Assembly (NCBI RefSeq): GCF_000422965.1
Contig: NZ_AUHB01000009.1
Span: 175,147-239,146 of the forward strand
DNA length: 64,000 nucleotides
Direction of reading: 5' to 3'
DNA from: Pleomorphomonas oryzae DSM 16300
Lineage (GTDB): Bacteria > Pseudomonadota > Alphaproteobacteria > Rhizobiales > Pleomorphomonadaceae
Shown here: one piece after another, positions 56,868-64,000 of the stretch
Numbering within the stretch: position 1 is the first letter of the stretch
Layout of the letters: each line of letters opens with the position of its first letter
Notes under the pieces: generated by a model
What the model was told of the DNA's origin: nothing
The model's input: only the letters and a program-made list of their open reading frames with translations
Database searches by the model: none
Position numbers and translations under genes: made by a program

Positions 56868-57425
56868 TCACTGCCGGAACGGGAAATTGAAGGCCTTCAG
56901 AAGCGCGCGCGCCTCGTCGTCGGTCTTCGCCGTAGTGCAGACGATGATGTCCATGCCCCAGACCTGGTCGACCTTGTCGTACTCGATCTCGGGGAAAACG
57001 ATGTGTTCCTTGATACCCATGGCAAAGTTGCCACGACCATCAAAGGACTTCGGGTTCAGACCACGGAAGTCACGAACGCGCGGGAGCGCGATGGTGATGA
57101 GGCGATCGAGGAACTCGTACATGCGCTGGCGGCGAAGCGTCACCTTGGCACCGATGTTCATACCTTCGCGCAGCTTGAACGTCGCGATGGAGTTACGGGC
57201 CTTGGTGATCACCGGCTTCTGACCGGCGATGAGCATCAGGTCGCCAACGGCAGAGTTGATCTTCTTGCCGTCCGCAACGGTCTCGCCGACGCCCATGTTC
57301 AGGACGATCTTGTCGAGAACCGGGACTTCCATCGCGTTCTTGTAGCCGAACTGTTCGATGAGAGCCTTGCGGATGGTCTCGTCATAGGTGCGCTTGAGGC
57401 GCGGAATGTAGACCGCATCAGCCAT
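56868..57425 (-). CDS. rplE: 50S ribosomal protein L5
   Basis: A 185-aa 5S-rRNA-binding protein. [20 protein letters not shown] and [20 protein letters not shown] are diagnostic. Its start overlaps the rplX stop by eight bases, so the two are translationally coupled. Confidence 0.98.
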   Translation of the reverse strand: MADAVYIPRLKRTYDETIRKALIEQFGYKNAMEVPVLDKIVLNMGVGETVADGKKINSAVGDLMLIAGQKPVITKARNSIATFKLREGMNIGAKVTLRRQRMYEFLDRLITIALPRVRDFRGLNPKSFDGRGNFAMGIKEHIVFPEIEYDKVDQVWGMDIIVCTTAKTDDEARALLKAFNFPFRQ

Positions 57426-57735
57426 CGATCACATCTCCGGAACGCTTGGCGAAGCGGACCTTGCGGCCGTCGTCGAGCAGCTTGAAACCAACGCGAGTCG
57501 GCTTGCCGTCCTTGGGGTCGGCAATGGCGAGGTTCGAAAGGTCGAGCGCCGCTTCCTTCGCGACGATACCGCCTTCGGACTTGGCCGACTGCTTCTGATG
57601 ATGGCGAGCGATGTTGACGCCGCGGACAACGGCGCGATTCTCGGACGGACGGACCTCGATGACCTCACCGGTCTTGCCCTTGTCCTTGCCAACGAGAACC
57701 ACGACCTTGTCGCCCTTCTTGATCTTGGCGGCCAT
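57418..57735 (-). CDS. rplX: 50S ribosomal protein L24
   Basis: A 105-aa assembly-initiator protein with the KOW motif [20 protein letters not shown] and [23 protein letters not shown] at 57735, only two bases after the rplN stop. It overlaps rplE by eight bases. Confidence 0.97.
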   Translation of the reverse strand: MAAKIKKGDKVVVLVGKDKGKTGEVIEVRPSENRAVVRGVNIARHHQKQSAKSEGGIVAKEAALDLSNLAIADPKDGKPTRVGFKLLDDGRKVRFAKRSGDVIDG

Positions 57736-57737
57736 GG

Positions 57738-58106
57738 TTACAGAACCTCCGGGGCGAGCGAGATGATCTTCATGTGGTTCTTGGCGCGGAGTTCGCGCGG
57801 AACCGGTCCGAAGATACGGGTCCCGATCGGCTCTTTCTGGTTGTTGATGAGAACGGCGGCATTCTTGTCGAAACGAATGACCGAACCGTCCGTGCGCCGG
57901 ATGTCCTTGGCCGTGCGGACCACGACCGCCTTCATCACGTCGCCCTTCTTCACGCGACCACGAGGGATGGCTTCCTTGATGGAGACGACAATGATGTCGC
58001 CCACCGAGGCGTACCGCCGCTTCGCGCCGCCGAGCACTTTGATGCACATAACACGACGTGCGCCGGAATTATCCGCCACGTCGAGGTTGGTTTGCATCTG
58101 AATCAT
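57738..58106 (-). CDS. rplN: 50S ribosomal protein L14
   Basis: A 122-aa protein at the subunit interface. [20 protein letters not shown] and [16 protein letters not shown] are diagnostic. It starts the genes after a 446-bp spacer, so its expression may depend on an internal promoter. Confidence 0.98.
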   Translation of the reverse strand: MIQMQTNLDVADNSGARRVMCIKVLGGAKRRYASVGDIIVVSIKEAIPRGRVKKGDVMKAVVVRTAKDIRRTDGSVIRFDKNAAVLINNQKEPIGTRIFGPVPRELRAKNHMKIISLAPEVL

Positions 58107-58552
58107 GACTTGGCCGCCTTATCTTGATGCATGCACCCACCGGCGCCGGATGGCGCAGGCGGGCAGCGACTTTGTTTTGGAACTCGGAAAATAGAGGTAC
58201 GGCGTGCCGGACCCTGGTTTCGAGTTCATCCCAATCCCTGGCCGTATCCGCAGCCTGGGAGGCCCGACCCCTACCCTGCCGCCTCGTAAGGCGGCCGGAA
58301 ACAAGGCCGGATGTCTCGTTATCGCCGTCAAGTCGCGACGCCCTCAGGCAGCCCCGACGAAACAATCCGAAACGGAACGGCACCGAGTGCCATTCCGTTC
58401 TGAAACTAGCGTCTGCCGCTTAAGCTTCTCCAGGTCAGAAGTCAATGACCCGGGGTCGCTAAATCGGAGCAATCGCCCGAAGGCGGCACTCCTGACACAG
58501 CTTTTTGCTTCACTGGGCACCGGATGAGTGCCGGAAGCAACTTCTCACCCGC
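58107..58552. other. 446-bp spacer between rpsQ and rplN
   Basis: No supported gene. It contains a 7-bp stem GCCGCCT/AGGCGGC (58278-58295) and a 13-bp hairpin (58371-58399). On the minus strand a TTGACT hexamer lies upstream of that hairpin, with only a poor -10 match. In most bacteria rpsQ and rplN are nearly adjacent. Confidence 0.55.
58371..58399 (-). terminator. Hairpin in the rpsQ-rplN spacer, possible attenuator
   Basis: Arms AACGGAACGGCAC (58371-58383) and GTGCCATTCCGTT (58387-58399) pair with a single mismatch around a 3-nt loop. On the minus strand it is followed by a modestly T-rich stretch (TCGGATTGTTTCG), too weak for a firm terminator call. Confidence 0.4.
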
Positions 58553-58795
58553 TCAGCTGGCGCTTGCGGTGGAGAGCACAACCCAGCGCTTGGTCTTGGA
58601 AATGGGCTTGCTTTCCTCGATGGAAACCACGTCCCCGACCTTGTACTGGTTCGTCTCGTCATGCGCCTGGTAGTTCTTCGTCCGGCGCACGGTCTTCTTG
58701 AGCACCGGATGGGTGAAGCGACGCTCCACCTTAACTACGACCGTCTTATCGGTCTTGTCGCTGACGACGACGCCTTGCAGGATGCGCTTCGGCAA
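58553..58795 (-). CDS. rpsQ: 30S ribosomal protein S17
   Basis: An 80-aa primary 16S-binding protein. [20 protein letters not shown] and the [18 protein letters not shown] segment are diagnostic; [20 protein letters not shown] ends the fold. It lies 11 bp after rpmC. Confidence 0.97.
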   Translation of the reverse strand: MPKRILQGVVVSDKTDKTVVVKVERRFTHPVLKKTVRRTKNYQAHDETNQYKVGDVVSIEESKPISKTKRWVVLSTASAS

Positions 58796-58806
58796 CTCGT
58801 CTCTCC

Positions 58807-59007
58807 TTAAGCGTTCGCAGTCGCGCGCTTATCGCGCAGAACCGTCTGGATGCGGGCGATGTCGCGACGCACGACCCGCACGCGGGACGTATTCTCAAGC
58901 TGGCCTGTCGCCTTCTGGAAGCGCAGGTTGAACTGCTCTTTCTTCAGCTTGGCCAACTCGTCCTCGAGCTGGTCGGGCGTCATGGCCCGAACGTCGTTCG
59001 CCTTCAT
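58807..59007 (-). CDS. rpmC: 50S ribosomal protein L29
   Basis: A 66-aa two-helix protein by the exit tunnel. [20 protein letters not shown] and [20 protein letters not shown] are typical. Confidence 0.97.
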   Translation of the reverse strand: MKANDVRAMTPDQLEDELAKLKKEQFNLRFQKATGQLENTSRVRVVRRDIARIQTVLRDKRATANA

Positions 59008-59093
59008 CGTTTTCTCGTCCTAACAGTAGGGCCGGTCTTCCGATCGGCACCCGCTTTGGAGGTCATCGACCGTCCGGGCGGGTGCCCCGCGGA

Positions 59094-59507
59094 TCACTCG
59101 GCGATGCGCTGAATGAAGCGCGTCTTGATCGGAAGTTTGGCCGCGCCGAGACGGAGCGCCTCACGGGCGACCTCCTCGGGCACGCCGTCGAGCTCGAACA
59201 TGATCCGGCCGGGCTTGATGCGGACGCACCAGAACTCCGGCGAACCCTTGCCTTTACCCATACGGACTTCGGTCGGCTTGGCGGTGACCGGAACGTCCGG
59301 GAACACGCGGATCCACACACGGCCGATACGCTTCATCTGGCGGGTAATCGCGCGGCGAGCCGCCTCGATCTGCCGCGCGGTGACGCGCTCGGGCTCCATG
59401 GCCTTGAGGCCAAAGGCGCCGAAGTTCAGCTCAGTGCCGCCCTTCGACACGCCGTGGATGCGGCCCTTGAACTGCTTACGGAATTTGGTGCGCTTCGGTT
59501 GAAGCAT
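59094..59507 (-). CDS. rplP: 50S ribosomal protein L16
   Basis: A 137-aa protein near the A-site t[43 protein letters not shown] and [20 protein letters not shown] are diagnostic. It follows rpsC by 22 bp. Confidence 0.98.
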   Translation of the reverse strand: MLQPKRTKFRKQFKGRIHGVSKGGTELNFGAFGLKAMEPERVTARQIEAARRAITRQMKRIGRVWIRVFPDVPVTAKPTEVRMGKGKGSPEFWCVRIKPGRIMFELDGVPEEVAREALRLGAAKLPIKTRFIQRIAE

Positions 59508-59529
59508 CGTCCTTCTCCCAAAACTCTAG

Positions 59530-60309
59530 TTAACGCGCACCATCGGCGTCGCGGTCACGACCACGGCCACGGCCACGGCCTTCACGGTCACGCGGGTCGC
59601 GATCACGGCGGCGGTCGCCGCCCGAACGCTCGCCATCGTTGCCACCCTCAAGCGCCCGACGCTCGGAAGCCATCGGGTCGTGCTCCAGGATCTCGCCCTT
59701 GAACACCCAGACCTTGAGGCCGTTGGTGCCATAGGCGGTGTGGGCAGTGGCAATGCCGTAATCGATGTCGGCACGGAGGGTGTGCAGGGGCACACGGCCC
59801 TCGCGGTACCACTCCAGGCGAGCGATTTCGGCGCCGCCGAGACGACCACCAGCGTTGATGCGGATGCCCTCGGCTCCGAGACGCATCGCCGACTGGACCG
59901 AACGCTTCATCGCACGGCGGAAGGCCACGCGGCGCTCGAGCTGCTGGGCGATCGACGCGGCGATCAGGGTCGCGTCGGTCTCGGGCTTGCGCACTTCAAC
60001 GATGTTAAGGTGCACTTCCGAGGTGGTGAACTTGGCGATCTGCTTGCGAAGCTTCTCGATGTCAGCACCCTTCTTGCCGATCACCACGCCCGGACGAGCC
60101 GAGTGAATGGTGACGCGGCACTTCTTGTGCGGACGTTCGATCACAACCTTGGACACCGCCGCCGCCTTCAGTTCCTCGAAGAGGAAATTGCGGATGGCGA
60201 GGTCCTCGTGCAGCAGCGCACCGTATTCGGTCTTGCCCGCGAACCAGCGCGAGTCCCAGGTCCGGTTGATGCCGAGACGCAGACCGATCGGATTAACTTT
60301 GTGGCCCAT
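59530..60309 (-). CDS. rpsC: 30S ribosomal protein S3 with long Arg/Asp/Gly-rich tail
   Basis: A 259-aa protein of the mRNA entry site. [20 protein letters not shown], the KH domain [20 protein letters not shown], and [14 protein letters not shown] are canonical. About 35 extra C-terminal residues form a low-complexity basic/acidic tail ([20 protein letters not shown] and on). The ATG at 60309 fixes the standard N-terminus. rplV ends one base upstream. Confidence 0.97.
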   Translation of the reverse strand: MGHKVNPIGLRLGINRTWDSRWFAGKTEYGALLHEDLAIRNFLFEELKAAAVSKVVIERPHKKCRVTIHSARPGVVIGKKGADIEKLRKQIAKFTTSEVHLNIVEVRKPETDATLIAASIAQQLERRVAFRRAMKRSVQSAMRLGAEGIRINAGGRLGGAEIARLEWYREGRVPLHTLRADIDYGIATAHTAYGTNGLKVWVFKGEILEHDPMASERRALEGGNDGERSGGDRRRDRDPRDREGRGRGRGRDRDADGAR

Positions 60310-60310
60310 C

Positions 60311-60691
60311 TCAGGCGGTCTCCTCGACTTCGCGAACCACGATCGTGAGGTTCGCAAACGGCTTCTGGATCTGACCGACGCGACCACGAGCCCGCGGCGA
60401 GAAGCGCTTCATGACGAGGCCCTTGCTCACGAAAGCTTCCTTGACGACGAGCGCGTCGACGTCGAGGTCGTGGTTGTTTTCGGCGTTGGCAATCGCCGAC
60501 TCCAGCGTCTTCTTCACGTCGCCAGCGATACGCTTGCGAGAGAAGGTGAGATCGGCCAGGGCCGTGTTGACCTTCTTGCCGCGGATCATGGCCGCGACAA
60601 GGTTGAGCTTCTGCGGCGAGACGCGAAGGTTGCGGGTCACCGCCTGCGCCTCGGTATCGGCGAGCGTGCGTTCACGCTTCGGCTTGCCCAT
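60311..60691 (-). CDS. rplV: 50S ribosomal protein L22
   Basis: A 126-aa exit-tunnel protein. [20 protein letters not shown] and the loop region [20 protein letters not shown] (tunnel-facing beta-hairpin) are diagnostic. It is separated from rpsC by one base and from rpsS by three. Confidence 0.98.
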   Translation of the reverse strand: MGKPKRERTLADTEAQAVTRNLRVSPQKLNLVAAMIRGKKVNTALADLTFSRKRIAGDVKKTLESAIANAENNHDLDVDALVVKEAFVSKGLVMKRFSPRARGRVGQIQKPFANLTIVVREVEETA

Positions 60692-60694
60692 GGG

Positions 60695-60973
60695 TTACTT
60701 CCTCTTCGCCTTCTTGTCCGAGCCGTGGCCATAGTAGGTACGGGTCGGCGCGAACTCGCCGAACTTGTGACCCACCATGTCCTCATTCACGGACACCGGG
60801 ATGTGCTTCTGGCCGTTGTAGACGCCGAACGTGAGTCCGACGAAATTCGGCAGGATCGTGGAGCGACGGCTCCAGATCTTGATGACTTCATTGCGGCCGC
60901 TGGCGCGACTGACTTCCGCCTTCTTGAGGAGGTAGCCGTCGACGAACGGGCCTTTCCAAACCGAACGAGTCAC
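60695..60973 (-). CDS. rpsS: 30S ribosomal protein S19
   Basis: A 92-aa head protein. [20 protein letters not shown] and [20 protein letters not shown] are diagnostic. It lies between rplB and rplV. Confidence 0.98.
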   Translation of the reverse strand: MTRSVWKGPFVDGYLLKKAEVSRASGRNEVIKIWSRRSTILPNFVGLTFGVYNGQKHIPVSVNEDMVGHKFGEFAPTRTYYGHGSDKKAKRK

Positions 60974-60988
60974 GGTCGTTCCTCTCTC

Positions 60989-61828
60989 TTACTGCGACTT
61001 CTTGCGCGCGTGGCGGCTACGGACGATGAACTTGTCCGTGGACTTGTTCGATCTCGTCTTCTTGCCCTTGGTCGGCTTGCCCCACGGGGTAACCGGATGA
61101 CGGCCACCGGAGGTGCGGCCTTCACCACCGCCGTGCGGATGGTCGATCGGGTTCATGGCCACGCCGCGGTTGACCGGGCGCTTGCCCAGCCAGCGATTAC
61201 GACCGGCCTTGCCGATCGACACGTTGGCATGGTCAGGGTTCGACACGGCGCCGATGGTGGCGAAACATGTGCCGAGCACCTTGCGCTGCTCACCCGAGTT
61301 GAGGCGCAGGACAGTGTAGCCCTGGTCGCGACCCACGATCTGAGCGTAGGACCCAGCCGAACGGGCGACCTGGCCGCCCTTGCCGGGCTTCAGCTCGACG
61401 TTGTGAACCAGCGTACCGACCGGAATGGCCGACAGCTGCATCGCATTGCCGGGCTTCACGTCGGCGGCGGCAGCGGCGACGACGGTGTCGCCAACGGCCA
61501 GACGCTGCGGGGCCAGAATGTAGGCCAGCTCGCCGTCCTCATACTTGATGAGGGCGATGAAGCCGGTACGGTTGGGGTCGTACTCCAGACGCTCAACCAC
61601 GGCATTCATGCCGAGCTTGCGACGCTTGAAGTCGATGAGACGGTAAGAGCGCTTGTGACCACCACCGCGATGATAGGCGGTGATGCGGCCGTGGTTGTTG
61701 CGACCGCCGGTCTTGTTAAGACCCTCGGTCAGCGCCTTCACCGGTCCGCCCTTGTGAAGCTCGGAGCGATCGACGAGGACCAGCTGGCGCTGGCCCGGGG
61801 TCGTCGGCTTGTAATATTTGAGTGCCAT
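60989..61828 (-). CDS. rplB: 50S ribosomal protein L2
   Basis: A 279-aa core large-subunit protein needed for peptidyl transferase activity. [20 protein letters not shown], and near the C-terminus [20 protein letters not shown] with the conserved His and the basic [16 protein letters not shown], are diagnostic. Confidence 0.98.
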   Translation of the reverse strand: MALKYYKPTTPGQRQLVLVDRSELHKGGPVKALTEGLNKTGGRNNHGRITAYHRGGGHKRSYRLIDFKRRKLGMNAVVERLEYDPNRTGFIALIKYEDGELAYILAPQRLAVGDTVVAAAAADVKPGNAMQLSAIPVGTLVHNVELKPGKGGQVARSAGSYAQIVGRDQGYTVLRLNSGEQRKVLGTCFATIGAVSNPDHANVSIGKAGRNRWLGKRPVNRGVAMNPIDHPHGGGEGRTSGGRHPVTPWGKPTKGKKTRSNKSTDKFIVRSRHARKKSQ

Positions 61829-61847
61829 AATCGTCCTGCCGCTCGGA

Positions 61848-62141
61848 TCAGAGGCCCGTCGTGATGTCGATCGAATGGCCCTCTTCGAGGGTCACGATCG
61901 CTTTCTTCACGTCGGACTGGGTGCCGATGATGCCACGGAAGCGCTTCGTCTTGCCTTTACGCACGAGCGTGTTGACGCTCTTGACCTTGACCGAGAAGAG
62001 CTGCTCGACGGCGGCTTTGATCTCGGGCTTGGTCGCGGTCTTGGCAACGTTGAAGACCACCTTGTTGTTCTCAGCCTGAATGGTCGCCTTTTCAGTGACC
62101 ACCGGCATGCGGATGATGTCGTAGTGCTTCAGATTGGTCAT
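61848..62141 (-). CDS. rplW: 50S ribosomal protein L23
   Basis: A 97-aa tunnel-exit protein that docks trigger factor and [23 protein letters not shown] and [20 protein letters not shown] are typical. Its ATG overlaps the rplD stop by four bases. Confidence 0.97.
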   Translation of the reverse strand: MTNLKHYDIIRMPVVTEKATIQAENNKVVFNVAKTATKPEIKAAVEQLFSVKVKSVNTLVRKGKTKRFRGIIGTQSDVKKAIVTLEEGHSIDITTGL

Positions 62142-62758
62142 TTGAACCGCTCCTCGAGCGCCGACACGGCCGCCTTGGTGAGAACCAGCGTGTCACGACG
62201 CAGAATGTCGTAGACGTTGATGCCCTGCACGGGCAGCACGTCGATCTGCGGAATGGCACGGGCCGCCAGGCGGAACTGATCCTGCGGATTGGCTCCGTCG
62301 ATGATCAGCGCGTTGGTGAGGCCGAGCGCGGCGAGCTTCGTCTTCAGGGCCTTCGTCTTGGGATCGGCGGCGATCGCCTCGTCCAGGACGAAAATGTTGG
62401 CACCCTTGGCCTTGGCCGACAGGGCAAGCTTCAGGCCGAGGGCCCGAACCTTCTTCGGCAGATCGTGCTCATGGCTGCGCACCACGGGACCGAAGGCCTT
62501 GCCACCACCGCGGAACTGCGGGGCTGCCTTGTTGCCGTGACGGGCGCCGCCGGTGCCCTTCTGCCGATACATCTTCTTGCCGGTCTTTGTGATCTCTGTA
62601 CGGGTCAGAGTCTTATGCGTGCCGGCCTGGCGCTTGGCGAGCTGCCAGCGCACGACGCGCTGCAGGATGTCGGCACGCGGATCGAGACCGAAGATCTCGT
62701 CCGAAAGCGCGACCGTCCCGGCAACAGCGCCATCGAGGGTCTTGACTTCGAGTTCCAT
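62138..62758 (-). CDS. rplD: 50S ribosomal protein L4
   Basis: A 206-aa tunnel protein, in E. coli also the autoregulator of the S10 operon. [20 protein letters not shown] and the long loop [20 protein letters not shown] are diagnostic. Start and rplC stop share one base (TGATG). Confidence 0.97.
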   Translation of the reverse strand: MELEVKTLDGAVAGTVALSDEIFGLDPRADILQRVVRWQLAKRQAGTHKTLTRTEITKTGKKMYRQKGTGGARHGNKAAPQFRGGGKAFGPVVRSHEHDLPKKVRALGLKLALSAKAKGANIFVLDEAIAADPKTKALKTKLAALGLTNALIIDGANPQDQFRLAARAIPQIDVLPVQGINVYDILRRDTLVLTKAAVSALEERFK

Positions 62759-63465
62759 CACTCACCTGCCTCCGCGGTCGCAGCGGGCGCCGCCTTGCGG
62801 AACTTGCCCGGGGTGGGAACACCTTCCGGAAGCTTCTTCTTGACCGCGTCGCGGACGAGGATCCAGCCGCCCTTGGCACCGGGGACTGCGCCCTCGACCA
62901 GGATCAGACCGCGATCGGCATCGGTGCGCACGATCTTGAGGTTCTGCGTGGTCACGCGCTCATCGCCCATGTGGCCAGGCATCTTCTTGTTCTTGAAGAC
63001 CTTGCCCGGATCCTGGCGCTGACCGGTCGAACCCAGCACGCGGTGCGAGACCGAGTTACCGTGGGTGGCGCGGCCGCCGTGGAAGTTCCAGCGCTTCATG
63101 GCGCCGGCGAAACCCTTACCGATCGAGGTACCGGTTACGTCGACGAACTGGCCGGCAACGAAGTGATCGGCCGTCAGTTCGGCACCCACCTCGATGAGGT
63201 TCTCGGGGGAAACCCGGAACTCGGCGACTTCACGCTTCGGCTCGACCTGCGCCACGGCAAAGTGGCCGCGCATCGCCTTCGAGACATTCTTGACCTTGAC
63301 CGTACCGGCACCCAACTGGACCGCGGTATAGCCATTCTTTTCTTCGGTACGGTGAGCAACCACCTGGCAGTTCTCAAGCTTGAGAACCGTCACGGGAACA
63401 TGCTCGCCTGCGTCGTTGTAGACGCGGGTCATGCCGACCTTCTGTGCAATGACACCTGAGCGCAT
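62758..63465 (-). CDS. rplC: 50S ribosomal protein L3
   Basis: A 235-aa core protein with [40 protein letters not shown] and [20 protein letters not shown]. The C-terminal tail ([19 protein letters not shown]) is a variable extension. ATG 63465 gives the standard N-terminus; an upstream in-frame start at 63480 adds five residues. Confidence 0.97.
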   Translation of the reverse strand: MRSGVIAQKVGMTRVYNDAGEHVPVTVLKLENCQVVAHRTEEKNGYTAVQLGAGTVKVKNVSKAMRGHFAVAQVEPKREVAEFRVSPENLIEVGAELTADHFVAGQFVDVTGTSIGKGFAGAMKRWNFHGGRATHGNSVSHRVLGSTGQRQDPGKVFKNKKMPGHMGDERVTTQNLKIVRTDADRGLILVEGAVPGAKGGWILVRDAVKKKLPEGVPTPGKFRKAAPAATAEAGE

Positions 63466-63494
63466 AGCGTTCTCTCTCAACCCGGCTCTTGTTC

Positions 63495-63803
63495 TCAGAG
63501 CTTGATCTCGACGTCCACGCCGGCCGCGAGGTCGAGCTTCATCAGCGCGTCCACGGTCTGCGGGGTCGGATCGATGATGTCCAGGAGGCGCTTGTGGGTG
63601 CGCATCTCGAACTGTTCGCGGCTCTTCTTATCGATATGGGGCGACCGGTTGACCGTGAACTTCTCGATTCGCGTGGGAAGCGGAACCGGGCCCCGGACCT
63701 GCGCGCCCGTGCGCTTGGCCGTGTTGACGATCTCGCGCGTCGAGGCATCGAGGATACGATGATCGAACGCTTTGAGACGGATACGGATATTCTGACCGTT
63801 CAT
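63495..63803 (-). CDS. rpsJ: 30S ribosomal protein S10 (NusE)
   Basis: A 102-aa protein that also acts in transcription antitermination with Nus[21 protein letters not shown] and [20 protein letters not shown] are diagnostic. It is the first gene of the S10 block, 65 bp after tuf. Confidence 0.98.
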   Translation of the reverse strand: MNGQNIRIRLKAFDHRILDASTREIVNTAKRTGAQVRGPVPLPTRIEKFTVNRSPHIDKKSREQFEMRTHKRLLDIIDPTPQTVDALMKLDLAAGVDVEIKL

Positions 63804-63868
63804 TTGTTTACCTCTAGAGGAGACGCGGGCGGAGCGAACCCCGCCCCGTATCACCTCGAAACGATCAA

Positions 63869-64000
<132 letters not shown>

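Overview
The window reads as chromosome of a high-GC alphaproteobacterium, most likely Hyphomicrobiales (Rhizobiales). Evidence: hslV-hslU order, hisF-hisE-coaA, the N-terminally extended HslV, and a tuf-S10-spc-alpha ribosomal block with adk between secY and rpsM and without rpsD. The metabolic genes suggest a versatile, facultatively anaerobic organism of the Pleomorphomonas type; that genus-level guess is inference only.

Layout. 1-6.4 kb: HslU (cut by the window edge)/HslV protease, an SDR protein, a soluble double-PAS chemoreceptor, then hisF-hisE-coaA. 6.5-15.7 kb: an amino-sugar locus. A minus-strand operon (kinase-GntR regulator-nagA) diverges from a plus-strand operon (murQ-binding protein-two permeases-oxidoreductase-ATPase). 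Both promoter regions carry a TGGTATT-N4-TGGTATT-like direct repeat, the form described for NagQ-type GntR operators, so one regulator probably controls both. Imported GlcNAc/MurNAc would be phosphorylated by the kinase and converted by MurQ and NagA. 15.8-23.7 kb: AraC/GyrI-like regulator, glutathione reductase, DUF2059 protein, phosphoglycolate phosphatase, membrane proteins and a Cache-type chemoreceptor.

23.9-43 kb is the most interesting part: a molybdenum-hydroxylase island. It holds cofactor genes (moeB-like, moeA, moaC, moaD), an XdhC chaperone, a Desulfovibrio-type aldehyde oxidoreductase (Mop, same iron-sulfur Cys numbering as the D. gigas enzyme), and a translationally coupled block of six or seven accessory genes. 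These are a dicluster flavoprotein, a small CxxC protein, a methyltransferase, a C-GCAxxG-C-C protein, a MocA-like/HD fusion, a radical SAM protein and an AMP-dependent CoA ligase. The set matches what I recall as the uncharacterised DVU_1551-DVU_1559 neighbourhood of Desulfovibrio. A flavodiiron protein and an unusual GAF-PAS-Crp regulator flank it. Two hairpins follow mop, and two related hairpin repeats sit between moaC and moeA, one of which supplies the last codons of moaC.

43-48.6 kb: an AT-rich orphan secreted protein, tRNA-Val(CAC), a TerB-like protein, rarA and a Do-like periplasmic protease. 48.6-64 kb: ribosomal protein genes on the minus strand from tuf (partial) to rplQ, with unusually long spacers at rpsQ/rplN (446 bp), rplO/secY (280 bp), adk/rpsM (321 bp) and rpsM/rpsK (250 bp). 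I see no rRNA, CRISPR array, transposase or integrase.
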